Assembly (NCBI GenBank): GCA_033816765.1
Contig: CM066287.1
Coordinates: 7,254,001 to 7,318,000 of the forward strand
From: Nothopassalora personata
Taxonomy: Eukaryota; Ascomycota; Dothideomycetes; Mycosphaerellales; Mycosphaerellaceae
Direction of reading: 5' to 3'
Length of the DNA stretch: 64,000 bases
Part shown: in pieces, positions 9,747 through 20,662 of the stretch
Numbering within the stretch: the first letter of the stretch is position 1
Layout of the letters: every line of letters begins with the position of its first letter
Made by a program: the position numbers and the translations under genes
The notes under the pieces: generated by a model
The model's input: only the letters and a program-made list of their open reading frames with translations
Told to the model about the DNA's origin: nothing
Databases searched by the model: none

Positions 9747-11828
9747 CTATGAGACAGCACCGATCTTCCTCTCATTACTCCTGGCACTGACTGCACTATT
9801 GATGCTCTTCATGCTGCCCTTCCTGCTCCGTCCAAACTCTTCCTTGACGCTCTGCAGTGCCTCCGGTTGCAGCTTCTGGGCCATCAGAGTATTCTGTCGC
9901 TGTAGATCAGCGACTTGTTCCTGCAGTAGAGTGTTCTCCCTCCTATAGAGATCAACTTGACTTCGAAAATCATCGCGTTCTCGCGTCACGAGCGACAACT
10001 TATATCGCTCGTCCTTCTTCTTCCGCTTCTCTTCGACTTTCCGCAGCTCTTTAGCCTTCTTCTGTTCCAGCTTCTCCATTTCCTTCCGATGCTTTTCTTC
10101 AGTCTTCTTGAGCTTCTTCTCCATCTCGTCCTTCTGCTTGGATGTTTCTGATCCTTCTTTCTCTTGCGTCTGTTTCAGCTTCTGTTCTTGTTCCATGCGC
10201 TTCCTAGCAAGCTGTTGCTCGAGCCTCTCGCGTTTTTGCGTTATCTTATATACTTCTTTCTCGTGATGGCTCATGTCTTTCGTGTCCTTGGGCATGTCTA
10301 TCTCGGCACTTGCGATGCTCAGCACGTCTGTTGAGTCTGTAGGTCGTTTGGACTCTTCCGACGCGGTAGACAATCTGCGAATTTCTTCTGCACTCATGAA
10401 AGAATCTACAGATGATGTGTCCGATGAGTCGTAAGGCGGTTCAGCCTCGCGAGTATTGAGATATGGTCCGACTCTGTCAGCGACAGCTGCTGGTGCATAT
10501 GTGTCTATACCGTTACCAATAGCTCTCGTGATATTGTTAAATATGCCGTCCTGCGACTCTGGTCGGGACACAGGTTCAGTGGCTGATCTGTTTGGTGGCG
10601 CTAATTCGCAGTCCTGTCGATTGTCTCCGTTTGATGTTTGCGATGCCATCTGATCTGGAGTTTTACCTTGCCATTGTGCTGGCGCTTCGCTTGCTGCCTC
10701 CTTCTCTTGCTCTTCGAGATCTTCGTCAGGGTGTGGTATGTGATCCAGACTACAGGCCCAGTCTAAGAATTTGTGCACATCTCCGATCATAGGCTCCGGC
10801 GTGCCTCTCTCGACCAGAAAACGAGGAAGGCCGCCTCCAGGATCTGATCGCGTTATCATGATCCACTCCACTGGATTAAGCTCCGGGTCGCCTTCACCTG
10901 TTGAACCAGGCACATCCAGGTGCGCGTCCGACGCACTTGCACCCTTCGTATCAGCAGCATCCAATGTATGGCCACGTTCTCGTGTATGCTGATCTGATGC
11001 TCCATTGCTGGACACTAAGCTCGGAGTAGACTTGGACTTCGACGGCGTAATTGGAACCTCGCGGATGAGCTCCACCGACTCATATTGACCTCGGACCAGA
11101 CCTGAGCGCGCGGGTGCATCAGGATGCTGGACAGGTTTGGAGATGAGCATGAAGTGTCTGGGCACGTGCATCGTGCCACCTTCAAGCTCTGCAGCACTCT
11201 TATCCGATAACACGCCATCACTGCTCAGCAGCAGTGTCACGAAGTCTCTCGGTGTTACCGGCCCAGGGAACGCTGCGCTCAGTTGGTACACTTCCAGCTT
11301 GCCCACGCCTTTCACGTCTATCCGCTCTAGCCGCCGATCAGCAGCTAGACCTCGAATCGCTCCGGCTCCAGGCCCTCCCTTAACTGACAGTGACTGCGGA
11401 AGCTCCCGCATCATAGCACGTCTGAACTTGTCGAAACCCAGGCCCTCATGTACACTTCTCCGGGCAAACCATGCTCCGTGTCGGTCGTGGCCAGCCATCT
11501 TGTATAGACAAATATCTAATGGGTTCTGCTCTTTCTTGAACTTCATGGGCTTGCCCCAGTGCTTCGCCAGTTTTGCATGTTCGTCGTGTGGAGGATGTCC
11601 TCGAGCGCGCGAAGGATGCATCTCTCTATGCGACTTAGCCGTGTTGGGTTCATGGTGGTGAGGCTTCGAGTCGTGGAAGGCGGTGCCTTCGGGGACCTGC
11701 GGTACGGAATTACATATCAGCTCGCCGGCTGCGAAGGTATTGGCGAGGTATTGTTCGAGGTTGTCCCGAGGCACATCGTTCCAGTCTACCGGCCCCAGGT
11801 GGCTGAGTGCATCGTTGAGCTCTGCCAT
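9747..11828 (-). CDS. DUF3074 (START-like) protein with C-terminal coiled coil
   Basis: Single-exon frame of 693 codons from the ATG at 11828 (MAELNDALSHLGPVDWND). The open frame continues upstream without an earlier ATG. Roughly residues 10-340 match the fungal DUF3074 layout: an N-terminal WNDVPRDNLEQYL helix, a central domain with DVKGVGKLEVYQLSAAFPGP and FVTLLLSSD, then a WIMITRSDPGGGLPRFLVERGTPEPMIGD-type end followed by FLDW. This is a START-like fold, a family linked to lipid binding, but no ligand is known to me. A disordered Ser/Glu-rich linker follows. Then comes a long Lys/Glu/Gln-rich coiled coil (about 120 residues, many KK, EK and QK pairs). Function is unknown; a lipid-binding or tethering role is an inference from the fold and the coiled coil. 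Confidence 0.85.
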   Translation of the reverse strand: MAELNDALSHLGPVDWNDVPRDNLEQYLANTFAAGELICNSVPQVPEGTAFHDSKPHHHEPNTAKSHREMHPSRARGHPPHDEHAKLAKHWGKPMKFKKEQNPLDICLYKMAGHDRHGAWFARRSVHEGLGFDKFRRAMMRELPQSLSVKGGPGAGAIRGLAADRRLERIDVKGVGKLEVYQLSAAFPGPVTPRDFVTLLLSSDGVLSDKSAAELEGGTMHVPRHFMLISKPVQHPDAPARSGLVRGQYESVELIREVPITPSKSKSTPSLVSSNGASDQHTRERGHTLDAADTKGASASDAHLDVPGSTGEGDPELNPVEWIMITRSDPGGGLPRFLVERGTPEPMIGDVHKFLDWACSLDHIPHPDEDLEEQEKEAASEAPAQWQGKTPDQMASQTSNGDNRQDCELAPPNRSATEPVSRPESQDGIFNNITRAIGNGIDTYAPAAVADRVGPYLNTREAEPPYDSSDTSSVDSFMSAEEIRRLSTASEESKRPTDSTDVLSIASAEIDMPKDTKDMSHHEKEVYKITQKRERLEQQLARKRMEQEQKLKQTQEKEGSETSKQKDEMEKKLKKTEEKHRKEMEKLEQKKAKELRKVEEKRKKKDERYKLSLVTRERDDFRSQVDLYRRENTLLQEQVADLQRQNTLMAQKLQPEALQSVKEEFGRSRKGSMKSINSAVSARSNERKIGAVS

Positions 11829-12793
11829 GGCTCCAAATCGTGCTGCTGGGGGGAGAGTCGGCCTGTCGGAATCACGTGCCAGCGGGTGAGTAGTGTCAAT
11901 GGCAGGAAGAACAATGTCTGGCCTGATCGAGACATGAAAATGCAGCTGCGACAACTGGGTGTGTCAATGTGAAAGTAACGCGCAAGCAAGTATCATGGCA
12001 GTGGCCTCGCCGTGTCAAGCAGCCAGGCTTCCAGCAAGCTCTCAGAGAACAACTCCTCGGCCGCTTTGCCTACAGTATAATACATCCGCTGAGTCGTTTG
12101 TCAACATGTGTCTAGTATTGTCGCCGAGAAGTCTATACTCTGCTCATACAGATTCATGTGCAACATATCCGACCCGGTCACATGCCCCGTGTCCGCACAA
12201 TCCTTGCACGATTGTGCTCGTACCCGTCGTGTTCCAGCAAACAAGCTTTCTGGTGGTGCCCCACTTGTGTGGAATGCAGTCCGATGCTGCGCTTTCCTAT
12301 TATTGTCTGGCTGAGGTCGTTGTTGCCTTGCCATGTGTACATCATGGGAGGATACATCGAAAGCTTTCGCAGACCTTGGGGGAGCATCACCATTTGAAGT
12401 GTGAAGCGGATACCCAAATGATTAATTTCAAAACTCCATAGTTACCTAAAAAACAGTCTCGCGGACAAACTCATTCCGTTCCCTCTCCGTCTTAAAAGAC
12501 CTACCATCCTCCCTTCTCCTCTTGCCCCCTCCCTCCCCCCACGTCCTCCCGAACTTGACTCACCGTGCCCTGCAGGACTCGTCGTGTGCGCCCTCACCCT
12601 AGGGAATGTCGCAAGGAGACTTTGGCTCCGGTGGCCCAGGTGTTTGTCGTGGGCATGTCGTCGTTGCTGCTTTGAGCTTGACGAACGTAGGGATTGTTGG
12701 TATTGACCATGGTCTTGATGTTGACTCTCAACGAGTGTCGTGTGTGTTTGTGATGGTGCTTTTTGACCGCGCCTTGCGATCTCCCAGTCATCT
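11829..12793. other. Intergenic region, no gene seen
   Basis: About 1 kb containing the promoter of the DUF3074 gene and the 3' flank of the PIN gene. A pyrimidine-rich C/T stretch lies around 12476-12545. No protein or RNA gene is recognisable. Confidence 0.55.
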
Positions 12794-14216
12794 TCACGTC
12801 GGGACCCACAGCTTTCTGCCGCCTCGAGCTCCATTCATACCGCCACGGGGATCTGGTCTCGTGAAGCTGTCCGGATCGATCTGGCCTTCCTGTGTAGTCT
12901 CGGGCAACATAGCATTTCCGGCGAATCCTCCACGTCCAGGTCCGAAGTTGCCACGGCCTCTTGGATTACCACGGAAATTGCCACGCATGTTGCCACGGGG
13001 AGCAAAGGGTAGGGCATGTGCTCCACGTGGTGATCCGCGATTGGGTTGGGTCATTCGCGGCGACCTCGGTGGCAACACTGGCGCCTGGACAGCTGTGGCG
13101 GGCTTGTTGGTAAGTCCTCGGTCGAAAGCGTTCGGGTCGATGACTTTGGTCTGACTCTTCTGGAGCATAGCAGCGGGTGCTTTGGGTGGCGTTGGCCGCG
13201 TCACATCGTCCACGTTGCCCTTGGTCGCGGTCTCGGTCTCAGTCATACATGTGCCCAGCTTCTCGTTCTCCCGGTTCAATAGTGCTTGTCGGTTCTTGAA
13301 ATCACGATCCTCCCTGCCAATGGCCTCTCGCAGCTGTTCAAGTCTCTTCCACTTGATGTCAAAGCCCTTGGCGAAGCGGACCTTATGTTCGTCGTTGCAC
13401 AAGAAGATGAAGGACTCAAGCGCAGCGACAGGGTCATTCTCCTGGTGGATCCTCCAAAGAATGTAGTTGAAGAGTGGCTGAAGACCTTGAGGAACACTGG
13501 TACTTGACGATTGTGGACGACTGTTCGTGGCAGCGAGAGCTGATATGTTACGAATCGGTGAGATGCTGGCCTTAGCAGGACTTGTTGGAGGTGACAGGGC
13601 ACTAATGCTCGAGCGAACGCTCTTCAGTGAAGATGGAGACAGTGAGCCGCTGGCCGCAGATCCCTGGGAGCTCACAGAAGCTCTGACATTCCCGTTAGAG
13701 ATGTCCAGCTTGCTGTTCACATCCTCTGACAGCCCAGTTGACTCGACTTCGTTCTCCAGATCGTGGTCATACTCGGAGAAGAGACCACGTGGAACGGCAT
13801 GCTTCTCAACCTCGGCCCATCTCTCATATGTCTCGTCGGCTCCCTGCAGGGTGACGACGTTTGGATGCTTAGTCGTAGCATCATCCAGCCACTGCAGTGT
13901 CTCGCGGACATCTTCGGCGTGCTTGTGTTTCCCGCCCTTCTGGCGATTGAGCTCCTCCAGTGCTGTGTTGTGTCAACACTGCCATCATGTGCACGCACTC
14001 TTGAGTTATTTACGCACCATGCAGGGGCACGAAAAGGCGAATCTGCCCGTTCCTCACCCACTGTCGGATCCCGTTTCTCGTGCTCTTCTTAACGCCTGCC
14101 ACGAGCGCCGAGTCGTCGACAATACAGTTGAAGACTTTCCTGGTCGCCTTTGCGCCAGGTGTGCGTGGTGGCGGTGGTGTGCCCTGCTGCGACACGGGGC
14201 GCTGACGGGTGCGCAT
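12794..14216 (-). CDS. PIN-domain protein with RGG-rich C-terminus, one intron
   Basis: Two exons: 14216-14018 and 13962-12794, joined across a 55-nt GT...AG intron (14017-13963); product 455 residues. The start is the ATG at 14216 (MRTRQRPVSQQGTPPP). The N-terminal domain starts VFNCIVDDSALVAGVKK, runs through RLFVPLHALEELN across the splice, and continues to DVRETLQWLDDA. These give the acidic residues (Asp, Glu, Asp) typical of PIN-like nucleases. The middle has a helix-rich block (LFNYILWRIHQEND...). The C-terminus is rich in RG, RGN and FRG repeats, typical of RNA-binding tails. It is inferred to act on RNA. The family is widespread and largely uncharacterised in filamentous fungi. I did not check whether all metal ligands are kept, so activity is open. 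Confidence 0.85.
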
Positions 14217-15084
14217 AGTGGGTGGTTTGTCGGTGGCGGCCGGCGGAGTCTGCACAGATTTATAAGAACAATGTTCGTAGGCTAGCAAAGACGGAGAAGC
14301 GACTGGCAAAGTAGCAATGTATGTTCACATGCTGCAGTCAAAGGACGAAGCGCACCATGCTGCTTGTTTCATTCATATTTGTTGTGGAAGGAGGTAATGG
14401 CTCCATTTCAGGTCGCGTCTCATTGGTCTTGCATTTGCGTTATGGTTCGCCAGCGAGGCCGGCAAGTAGTCCGCGCATACTATCGCAGGTGCATGTGAGA
14501 ACGTCCGCAGGAGACAATGCGCGGACCATGGTCGGTTGGTGAATGTCGCGGCATAAGAGGTCATTGTCTACGGCGAGAGGGTGGGCGGTCATCCGCCAAG
14601 CAATCAATGGCGGGACGTTGGTGGTCACATGCACTTTGCTCTCCTTTCGTCCAACGGGATATCCCGTCTTCATTCGCGCCTCTACACACCGCACTGTGGT
14701 TCGCGGTCCCGCCAACCATCAGCTGAATGCTGTCACGACTGGGTGTTGTTCGACAGTGATACGGCCTCCGAGGGCTGTTAACAAAGGTCCTTGGCGCCCA
14801 CAGCGGTTCGACTCTACGCAAACCAGTCACTGCCCTGTGAGATCTGCGGTGGCACGTTCGGAGGTAATGCGCGCCGCTATAGCAAGTCTCGAATCTGTGT
14901 TCATTGTTCATTGATAGAGCGGCTACGAACTGGACCTCGTTCACAGCGCTCGCTCGTTGCGTCGGCAGCAAGGTCCGGCACCAGCTGTGTGGTCGAGTCC
15001 CACAATTCCCTGCATGACCACTCTTCGATCGTAGCATATCACTTTGGTAGGTTCTTCCCAATCTTAACGACATCCACCACGACA
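14217..15084. other. Divergent promoter region between PIN gene and SDR gene
   Basis: 868 bp between two divergently transcribed genes, so it should hold both promoters. The frame of the SDR gene stays open upstream to about 14791 but has no ATG before 15085. I see no convincing gene. A sequence resembling a tRNA B box at about 14808 has no matching A box or cloverleaf. Confidence 0.55.
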
Positions 15085-15810
15085 ATGCCCAACATCATTA
15101 TCACGGGTGCTGCCAATGGCCTGGGAGCTGCCTTCCTCAAGGCCTATCAACAGGATAGCAAGAATTACATCGTGGCTATTGATCTTGAGGACATGGTCAC
15201 GCCACGCATCAATGTCCTACCGTTGACAGTGGATGTGGGCTCTCAGGACTCCATAAATGCCTTGGTGCAAGAGATTACAAAAGACTTTCCCATTGATCTG
15301 CTCATCCACAGCGCCGGGGTCCGCGGACTCGTCCCAACGATGGAGCAGAAGAAGCCAGAAGATGTCGCAGCATGTGAGACTATGGCTGCGATGGATCTCG
15401 ACACCATGATGCGGACCTTCCAGACCAACGCCGCCGGAACTTTCATGCTGCTACGAGCTCTGACACCTGGTTTACGGAAGGCGAACGGCAAGGCCATTGT
15501 TATGTCGTCAAGGATGGGCAGCGTTGGTCACAATCAGCCACCGAGCAGCGCGGCTGGCAGTGCGTACGCTTATCGCGCCTCGAAAGCTGCGCTCAATACG
15601 ATAGTGCGGTCTTTCGCGGTCGATGTTCCAAATGTCACTTTCGTGCTCTGCCATCCTGGCAGAGTCGAGACGAAGCTGGTGAAGTGCAGGGAAGAGGGAG
15701 CGATCACCGCGGTGGAAAGTGCTAACGGGATCCTACCATTGATCGACAAATGGACAAGCGGAGACAGCGGCAAGTTCTACGACCGATTCGGGGCCCCTAT
15801 CGAGTGGTGA
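15085..15810 (+). CDS. Short-chain dehydrogenase/reductase (classical SDR)
   Basis: Single-exon frame of 241 codons, normal length for a classical SDR. It is an NAD(P)-dependent oxidoreductase with a Rossmann fold; the substrate is unknown. The start is the ATG at 15085 (MPNIIITGAANGLG), chosen because it puts the cofactor motif TGAANGLG at residues 7-14, directly at the N-terminus as usual. Further landmarks are the DLEDM acidic end of strand 2 (favouring NAD over NADP, an inference), HSAGVRG (the NAG-like motif), MSSRMGS with the catalytic Ser at about 141/142, and Y163-R-A-S-K167 as the catalytic Tyr and Lys. The stretch between Ser and Tyr is a few residues longer than in most SDRs. LCHPGRVETKL is the PG motif after the active site. 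The substrate cannot be told from sequence. Confidence 0.9.
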   Translation: MPNIIITGAANGLGAAFLKAYQQDSKNYIVAIDLEDMVTPRINVLPLTVDVGSQDSINALVQEITKDFPIDLLIHSAGVRGLVPTMEQKKPEDVAACETMAAMDLDTMMRTFQTNAAGTFMLLRALTPGLRKANGKAIVMSSRMGSVGHNQPPSSAAGSAYAYRASKAALNTIVRSFAVDVPNVTFVLCHPGRVETKLVKCREEGAITAVESANGILPLIDKWTSGDSGKFYDRFGAPIEW

Positions 15811-16199
15811 AGTTATGACTGCTGTGCACTTGGTTACACTCAAACCTCAAAGATCTTTCAGAGGCTGGTGACAATGTTGACGGCGCCTAAGCGCTTCACC
15901 CATCATCGAAACAAACGCTTTTGCTCGGACACGGTGGAGCGCGGCTGCCTGGCGTGGAGGGTGGTAATCTATACGAAGCATCCAGCAACACAAACACACA
16001 TTTCAGATTTCTACATTCTGTTGGAATACCACAGCGGCAATCACTGTGTTATCGACATGAAATACCATGCCCACATTCACGAACACAGGCCCCAGCGATC
16101 AACAAAGCATTGAGCCGAAGTTGTTCCAGGGGTCATTCCCGGTCGAAACAATAACCTTGTTGTTGGTCATTGTGCTTAGCGTTATTGTTACCGACAACA
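15811..16199. other. Intergenic region, no gene seen
   Basis: 389 bp between two genes on the same strand. It should hold the SDR terminator and the promoter of the next gene. No recognisable feature. Confidence 0.5.
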
Positions 16200-17048
16200 A
16201 TGGAGACGACACTCCAAGTCTCAGCAACACTTGTGCAAAAAGTACTAGAACACTCCCCACCGTCTCAACTTCAAATATCGGAGCAAAGTGACTGGACATC
16301 CTTCAAAATGCCGACAACGAGATTACAAAAGCAGGCGATGCTCAACACATCAGCCACCCAGTACGTGCTTCCATCGAAACTCCGCACAGGAAGCGGCAGA
16401 ATCAATAAACCTGGCAAACCCACTCGCAAGCATCACTTCGGTCACAATCCGCAACAGTATGCCAGACGCCAGCGACAAGCGCCAAAACTCCGAGTGATGT
16501 TCGTGCGCTTTCTCCTAGACCGGCTCGAGGCACAGGGCGTAGTCGTAGAGAACCTCTCCAGAACAGAACTTCGAGAGCATATTGCCGCCATGCAAGATAA
16601 CTTCCTCGCTCTGGCCGCCAACCTGGAACGAGACGGGCGAGACGTAGACGACCTGGCGGATGTCTTTGGTCAGATAGTGGTACCTAGTGGCGGGGACGTT
16701 GTCGACATGATGGATCTTCTCGAGTCGACATCACTTGGTGGAGATACTATGCTCGTGGACCGTGATCGAGATGCCGAGGAGACTTCAGCGTCATCTGATA
16801 GTACCGCTGATGGCGACGATTCAAGTGAGTCTGACTGTGCTGATACCATGCTCGCCGCCGATAAGACGAAATGTGGTGCAGATGAAGATAATGACGAATA
16901 TGAAGACAACGAACATGAGACTGAGACTGAAAATGAAAATGAAGAAGATATCGGATATGATACTGACGAAGGTGATTTAGCCGAGACATATCCACTACCA
17001 GATGACGAGCAATCCGAAGGGGAAGACTACGATCATGGAATCGAGTAG
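16200..17048 (+). CDS. Hypothetical protein with acidic C-terminus
   Basis: Single-exon frame of 282 codons from the ATG at 16200 (METTLQVSATLVQ). A second ATG (MPTTRLQKQAM) lies about 36 codons in and could be the true start. The first half is basic (Arg/Lys/Gln rich). A predicted helical block, about residues 110-165, reads like a small domain (RFLLDRLEAQG...LREHIAAMQDNFLALAANLERDG). The last third is extremely acidic (runs of D, E, S and T). No signal peptide or membrane helix. I do not recognise the family. The basic-then-acidic build would fit a nuclear or chromatin-related protein, but that is only inference. Confidence 0.6.
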   Translation: METTLQVSATLVQKVLEHSPPSQLQISEQSDWTSFKMPTTRLQKQAMLNTSATQYVLPSKLRTGSGRINKPGKPTRKHHFGHNPQQYARRQRQAPKLRVMFVRFLLDRLEAQGVVVENLSRTELREHIAAMQDNFLALAANLERDGRDVDDLADVFGQIVVPSGGDVVDMMDLLESTSLGGDTMLVDRDRDAEETSASSDSTADGDDSSESDCADTMLAADKTKCGADEDNDEYEDNEHETETENENEEDIGYDTDEGDLAETYPLPDDEQSEGEDYDHGIE

Positions 17049-17245
17049 GCAATGACGCGAGAGTAACGATGCACATTCCTGTATCCTACCGAGCGAGCAT
17101 CGTGAATAGAGCAGCGCAATCGAAGTCCCATCAGCTATGGCGGACAGCTTCAACTGGTCATACCGACCTTCAAGTGAAATCGTTCCGTCAACGTCACTCG
17201 TGCATCCACAGGCTTCCATACCTCAAAACAAAATGCCTCACTAAA

Positions 17246-20200
17246 TCACTTCCAAAACTTCTCTTTACATCCTACCCTCTCGAACCCATACCCGCACCCC
17301 ATCACCACCGCCTCAACATGTCCTCTAACCGGATTCGCACCAAAACAATACCCCGGCCTCTTCCACTTCCACTCCTCCACCCCTTTACCTTCATAGAACC
17401 ACCTCTGCCAATCAACCGTACACTCCCACAACACCGGCTCACTGCACCCCGGCGCCAAATTCGGCCTACTCCACACCATCCCCATTTTCAACGTACGATC
17501 CCACACACAACCTTTCTGGCTCGTCTTCAAACCCAGGTGATTGAAATAATTCGCACTCAAGCTCGAGAACGGCTTGTCTGGACACTGCTTCGCTGGGTTG
17601 TGTTTCTTGTGTTTCTTGCAGGCGTGTGCATTCTGGGCCAGGTTGCAGCCTGTGTAGGTTTGGAAATTCGAGGTGCATTCGTAGAAGATTGGGGAGGAGC
17701 AGCCTGGGGGGAGGGAGGGGTTGGACCAGACTTCGTAGGGATGGAGGTTGTAGGAGATCCAGGGGCAGCTGAGAGGAGTGGGAGGGTGTCCAAGTCGAGG
17801 TGTAGAAATGGGTTGGAAGGGGAGGGGTCTTGTGCTTTTGGGCGACAGTGAGGAGGGACTGGTGGAGGTTGCTGCTGTCTTTGAGGTACTGGTGTCGCTT
17901 TTAGGTGAAGGTGGAGTCGATGTTGTTGACAGGCGGGACTTCGACGTGGATCTCGTCGTTTGACTTTGGGTGTCACCTGTAAATGAAGTCGATGTAGGGG
18001 AAAAGGTCTGCGATGTTACTGCGGGACGAGATGTCGATGTGAATTCTGACGTTGAAGTACTTGCCTCGCCTGCCACTGACTCGGATGCTTTTGTTGCTAA
18101 GGTGCTGTCATCTGTAGGTGCGCGTCTTGTCGTTCTGCTAAGGGTCTGCAATGTTGTGAAGGGACCAGACGATGATGTAGCCATCTCCGTGCTGTTCTCT
18201 TGACTGTGTACACCTGTGTGACCGGTCTGATGAGGCGCCGCCCACATCAACAGTCCCGTAACCGCATTCCATGCCAAGCTACCAGAGTCCTTGGCAAAGT
18301 CACCAGCATCGTCCAGCAGGTGGAACACACCATCGGACGTCGCCCTGATACCCTGCATTTTCCGAATGCCGTCTGCACCAACAGTGCTAATCAATGGTTG
18401 ACCGAAAGTATCAAGGACCGCAAAGTCAGCTATCGTTAAGATTGCAAGACCACCCGGCGCTGTGGGACAGCCACGCTTTTGAATGGATGCGCTACGCTTC
18501 CTGGTCATTGCGCACTCAACAGACGAACCTTCGATTGTCTTCCATTTGCCCTTGCTTAGGTCGTCATTGGCGGGTCTCAGAGCCTGTGAAGATTGTACGA
18601 CCCAGCCGCCGTTTTCAGAAGGCTCACCGATTTCACCAGGCTCCAGGGTCTTGATTAATCCTTGCTGTTGTAACCAGTCACGATTGTAAGATTCAATAGC
18701 ATCCTTTCCCCATTCGGCCGATCCCTCGTCTGGTATATCGAGCTTGTCGTTGGATGGAGCAAGACTTCCTCGTTTGCTATCGAACTGCTCCCGAGATAGA
18801 GACTCTCCAGGGTCGAGCTTTTTCTCGCCAAAGCCACCGATCGTGAGACCTCTGCTCGGCGTGTCGATCTGGACCCCCGGTGGTCCTTTTGGTAGGTCAT
18901 CCAGAGTATTGAAGCCTTTCGCCTTAAGATTTCCCCACTGAAAGTCGTCCATGTAGTCACCAGGGTTGGTCACTTGGGGCTTAGATTCCAGCTTTGGAGG
19001 AGACCTGGATGCCTTCGAAGAGCCCGGCTGCGGCTTCAACGGATCTCTAGTCAGTGGTCGACTTCTGGGGGGCTCTGGTTGCGCCGGCTTCTTCGATTGC
19101 CGCTCGAAAGCTCTTTTGAACATATTCTTCATGCTCTCCAGCATGTTCTTGAATCTGGAACTTAACTTCTTCAGAGCTCTCGTCACACGTGAGGCTTTGG
19201 TCGCGTCCATGCGAGAAGGTGGTTTGGGCTGCATAGTTGGTTGTGGGCTACCAGGAGCGCCTTGACCACCAGGCGGTTCTGGATCACCGGGTGATTGTGG
19301 TTCAGGTCCAGGACCATTGGGATAAGGATCAGGGTTCTCAGGTGGACCTTCAGACAGCGATCGGAGACTCTCAGCAGAGGAGTCGTCGAGCCCCGATATA
19401 AGGTCGCGCATACTGCTGGAGCCGCCTGCGCCTCCGTCCCATGGGTTTGCCCCTGACAAAGGCGGCTCATCTGCGGCCGTCCGAAGAGCTTCCACGACCT
19501 CTTCGTGTTCGACGACCGGCCCTTTCTGAAGCATACGAACGTGCTTGTCAATATCGTTCGTCGCCGCCTTCTCCCGCAGCAACACGTCGTCCCAGTCGAC
19601 CTCACCATATTCAGGCAGACGACGCATTCCAGTGACCAGCTTGTATATCTTTTGCTTCATGAACAATGCGGATCTGCTAGAGCCTTCAATGGCATGCTCG
19701 GTCAAGCAGACTTCATCGCAAGGTCTCTGCATCGTTTCGTCTTGAGCAATGCTACTTCTCATGACGGATTGTTGCGCTGCTAGACCTAGCCAAGACCAGA
19801 TGGCGCTGCGACACCAGGTGAGGTCTTGACATTCTTGCATTGCAGCAAGATCATTCAGCATGTTCGCCGCGGCCGTCGCTGCTACCGAGTATGCTATGCT
19901 GTAGACATAGCGTCTTCGTTGAAGGTCAGGATGCTTTGATAACTGAGCAGGGTAGTACTCAACTTGACCAGAGATATTCTGGGAGGGCTGGACTGCGCCT
20001 CGGCTAGGAGTCAAGGTTGAGGTCGAGTCAATCAGGACAGAAGACTCGCTTGGAGGACTGATGCCGGCTGGTAGGATAGTCAAGGCCGCAGGTTGCGAGC
20101 CAGAGGGCCCGACCTGCAAAGTAGTCAACGCGGTGGTTTGCGTGCTTGACGCCTGATTCGATGCGGCGGTCGAATCGGCACGCGTCCTTTTGATGCTTTC

Positions 20201-20662
20201 TGAATCCGCACCAGACTGCTGCAGACTCCAATGCCATGATCTAGAAGAACGGAGTGATGCTGAGTTCGGATCTTTCGTATTACCTGAGGCGCTCTGTAAA
20301 TTCTGTGAGGTGACAGCTTCCGAGGACACCGACGTGGTGATGAAGATCGTCTTGGTAACGAGGCTGAAATCCATGGCCCCGGTCGTTGTTCTTGGTGCAG
20401 GTTTGGGAACGGCGCGAGGAGGAGGAAGAGGAGGACCAAATGGAACGCTAACAGGTTTAAGGAACGAACGCTGCTGTACTATCGATGGTGAATTCTCGAT
20501 CGGCACCGTAGATTCCAACGGAATGGCGTTAACTGCGCCGATAGCTGTTCCTCCAGCTGCGATTGAATGTAAAGGCATAGGCGGAGGGTGTGCTAGAACG
20601 CAGACCACGAGGGCGCTGATGAAGGCCAAGCCCATCGCGCCGCTGCTGCGCTTGGCAGCCAT
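17246..20662 (-). CDS. Large secreted Ser/Thr/Pro-rich protein with duplicated Cys motif
   Basis: Single-exon frame of 1138 codons. The start is the ATG at 20662 (MAAKRSSGAMGLAFISALVV), which gives a signal peptide of about 24 residues ending near VLA; the open frame continues upstream without another ATG. The body is low-complexity and rich in Pro, Ser and Thr, with basic stretches around the middle (LKKLSSRFKNMLESMKNMFKR). A hydrophobic block (GGLAILTIADFAVLDTFGQ) follows, then a mucin-like Thr/Ser region that suggests heavy O-glycosylation. The last 180 residues are Cys- and Trp-rich and contain a motif twice, at about 979 and 1064: W-S-x-P-x-L-x-P-G-C-S-x-P followed by a Tyr/Trp-Glu-Cys-Thr. 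I do not recognise the family. It is likely extracellular or wall-associated. Confidence 0.8.
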   Translation of the reverse strand: MAAKRSSGAMGLAFISALVVCVLAHPPPMPLHSIAAGGTAIGAVNAIPLESTVPIENSPSIVQQRSFLKPVSVPFGPPLPPPRAVPKPAPRTTTGAMDFSLVTKTIFITTSVSSEAVTSQNLQSASGNTKDPNSASLRSSRSWHWSLQQSGADSESIKRTRADSTAASNQASSTQTTALTTLQVGPSGSQPAALTILPAGISPPSESSVLIDSTSTLTPSRGAVQPSQNISGQVEYYPAQLSKHPDLQRRRYVYSIAYSVAATAAANMLNDLAAMQECQDLTWCRSAIWSWLGLAAQQSVMRSSIAQDETMQRPCDEVCLTEHAIEGSSRSALFMKQKIYKLVTGMRRLPEYGEVDWDDVLLREKAATNDIDKHVRMLQKGPVVEHEEVVEALRTAADEPPLSGANPWDGGAGGSSSMRDLISGLDDSSAESLRSLSEGPPENPDPYPNGPGPEPQSPGDPEPPGGQGAPGSPQPTMQPKPPSRMDATKASRVTRALKKLSSRFKNMLESMKNMFKRAFERQSKKPAQPEPPRSRPLTRDPLKPQPGSSKASRSPPKLESKPQVTNPGDYMDDFQWGNLKAKGFNTLDDLPKGPPGVQIDTPSRGLTIGGFGEKKLDPGESLSREQFDSKRGSLAPSNDKLDIPDEGSAEWGKDAIESYNRDWLQQQGLIKTLEPGEIGEPSENGGWVVQSSQALRPANDDLSKGKWKTIEGSSVECAMTRKRSASIQKRGCPTAPGGLAILTIADFAVLDTFGQPLISTVGADGIRKMQGIRATSDGVFHLLDDAGDFAKDSGSLAWNAVTGLLMWAAPHQTGHTGVHSQENSTEMATSSSGPFTTLQTLSRTTRRAPTDDSTLATKASESVAGEASTSTSEFTSTSRPAVTSQTFSPTSTSFTGDTQSQTTRSTSKSRLSTTSTPPSPKSDTSTSKTAATSTSPSSLSPKSTRPLPFQPISTPRLGHPPTPLSCPWISYNLHPYEVWSNPSLPPGCSSPIFYECTSNFQTYTGCNLAQNAHACKKHKKHNPAKQCPDKPFSSLSANYFNHLGLKTSQKGCVWDRTLKMGMVWSRPNLAPGCSEPVLWECTVDWQRWFYEGKGVEEWKWKRPGYCFGANPVRGHVEAVVMGCGYGFERVGCKEKFWK

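Noticed and set aside
14800..14825. GGTTCGACTCT resembling a tRNA B box
   Set aside because: No A box at the right distance and no cloverleaf can be drawn; one base also departs from the B-box consensus.
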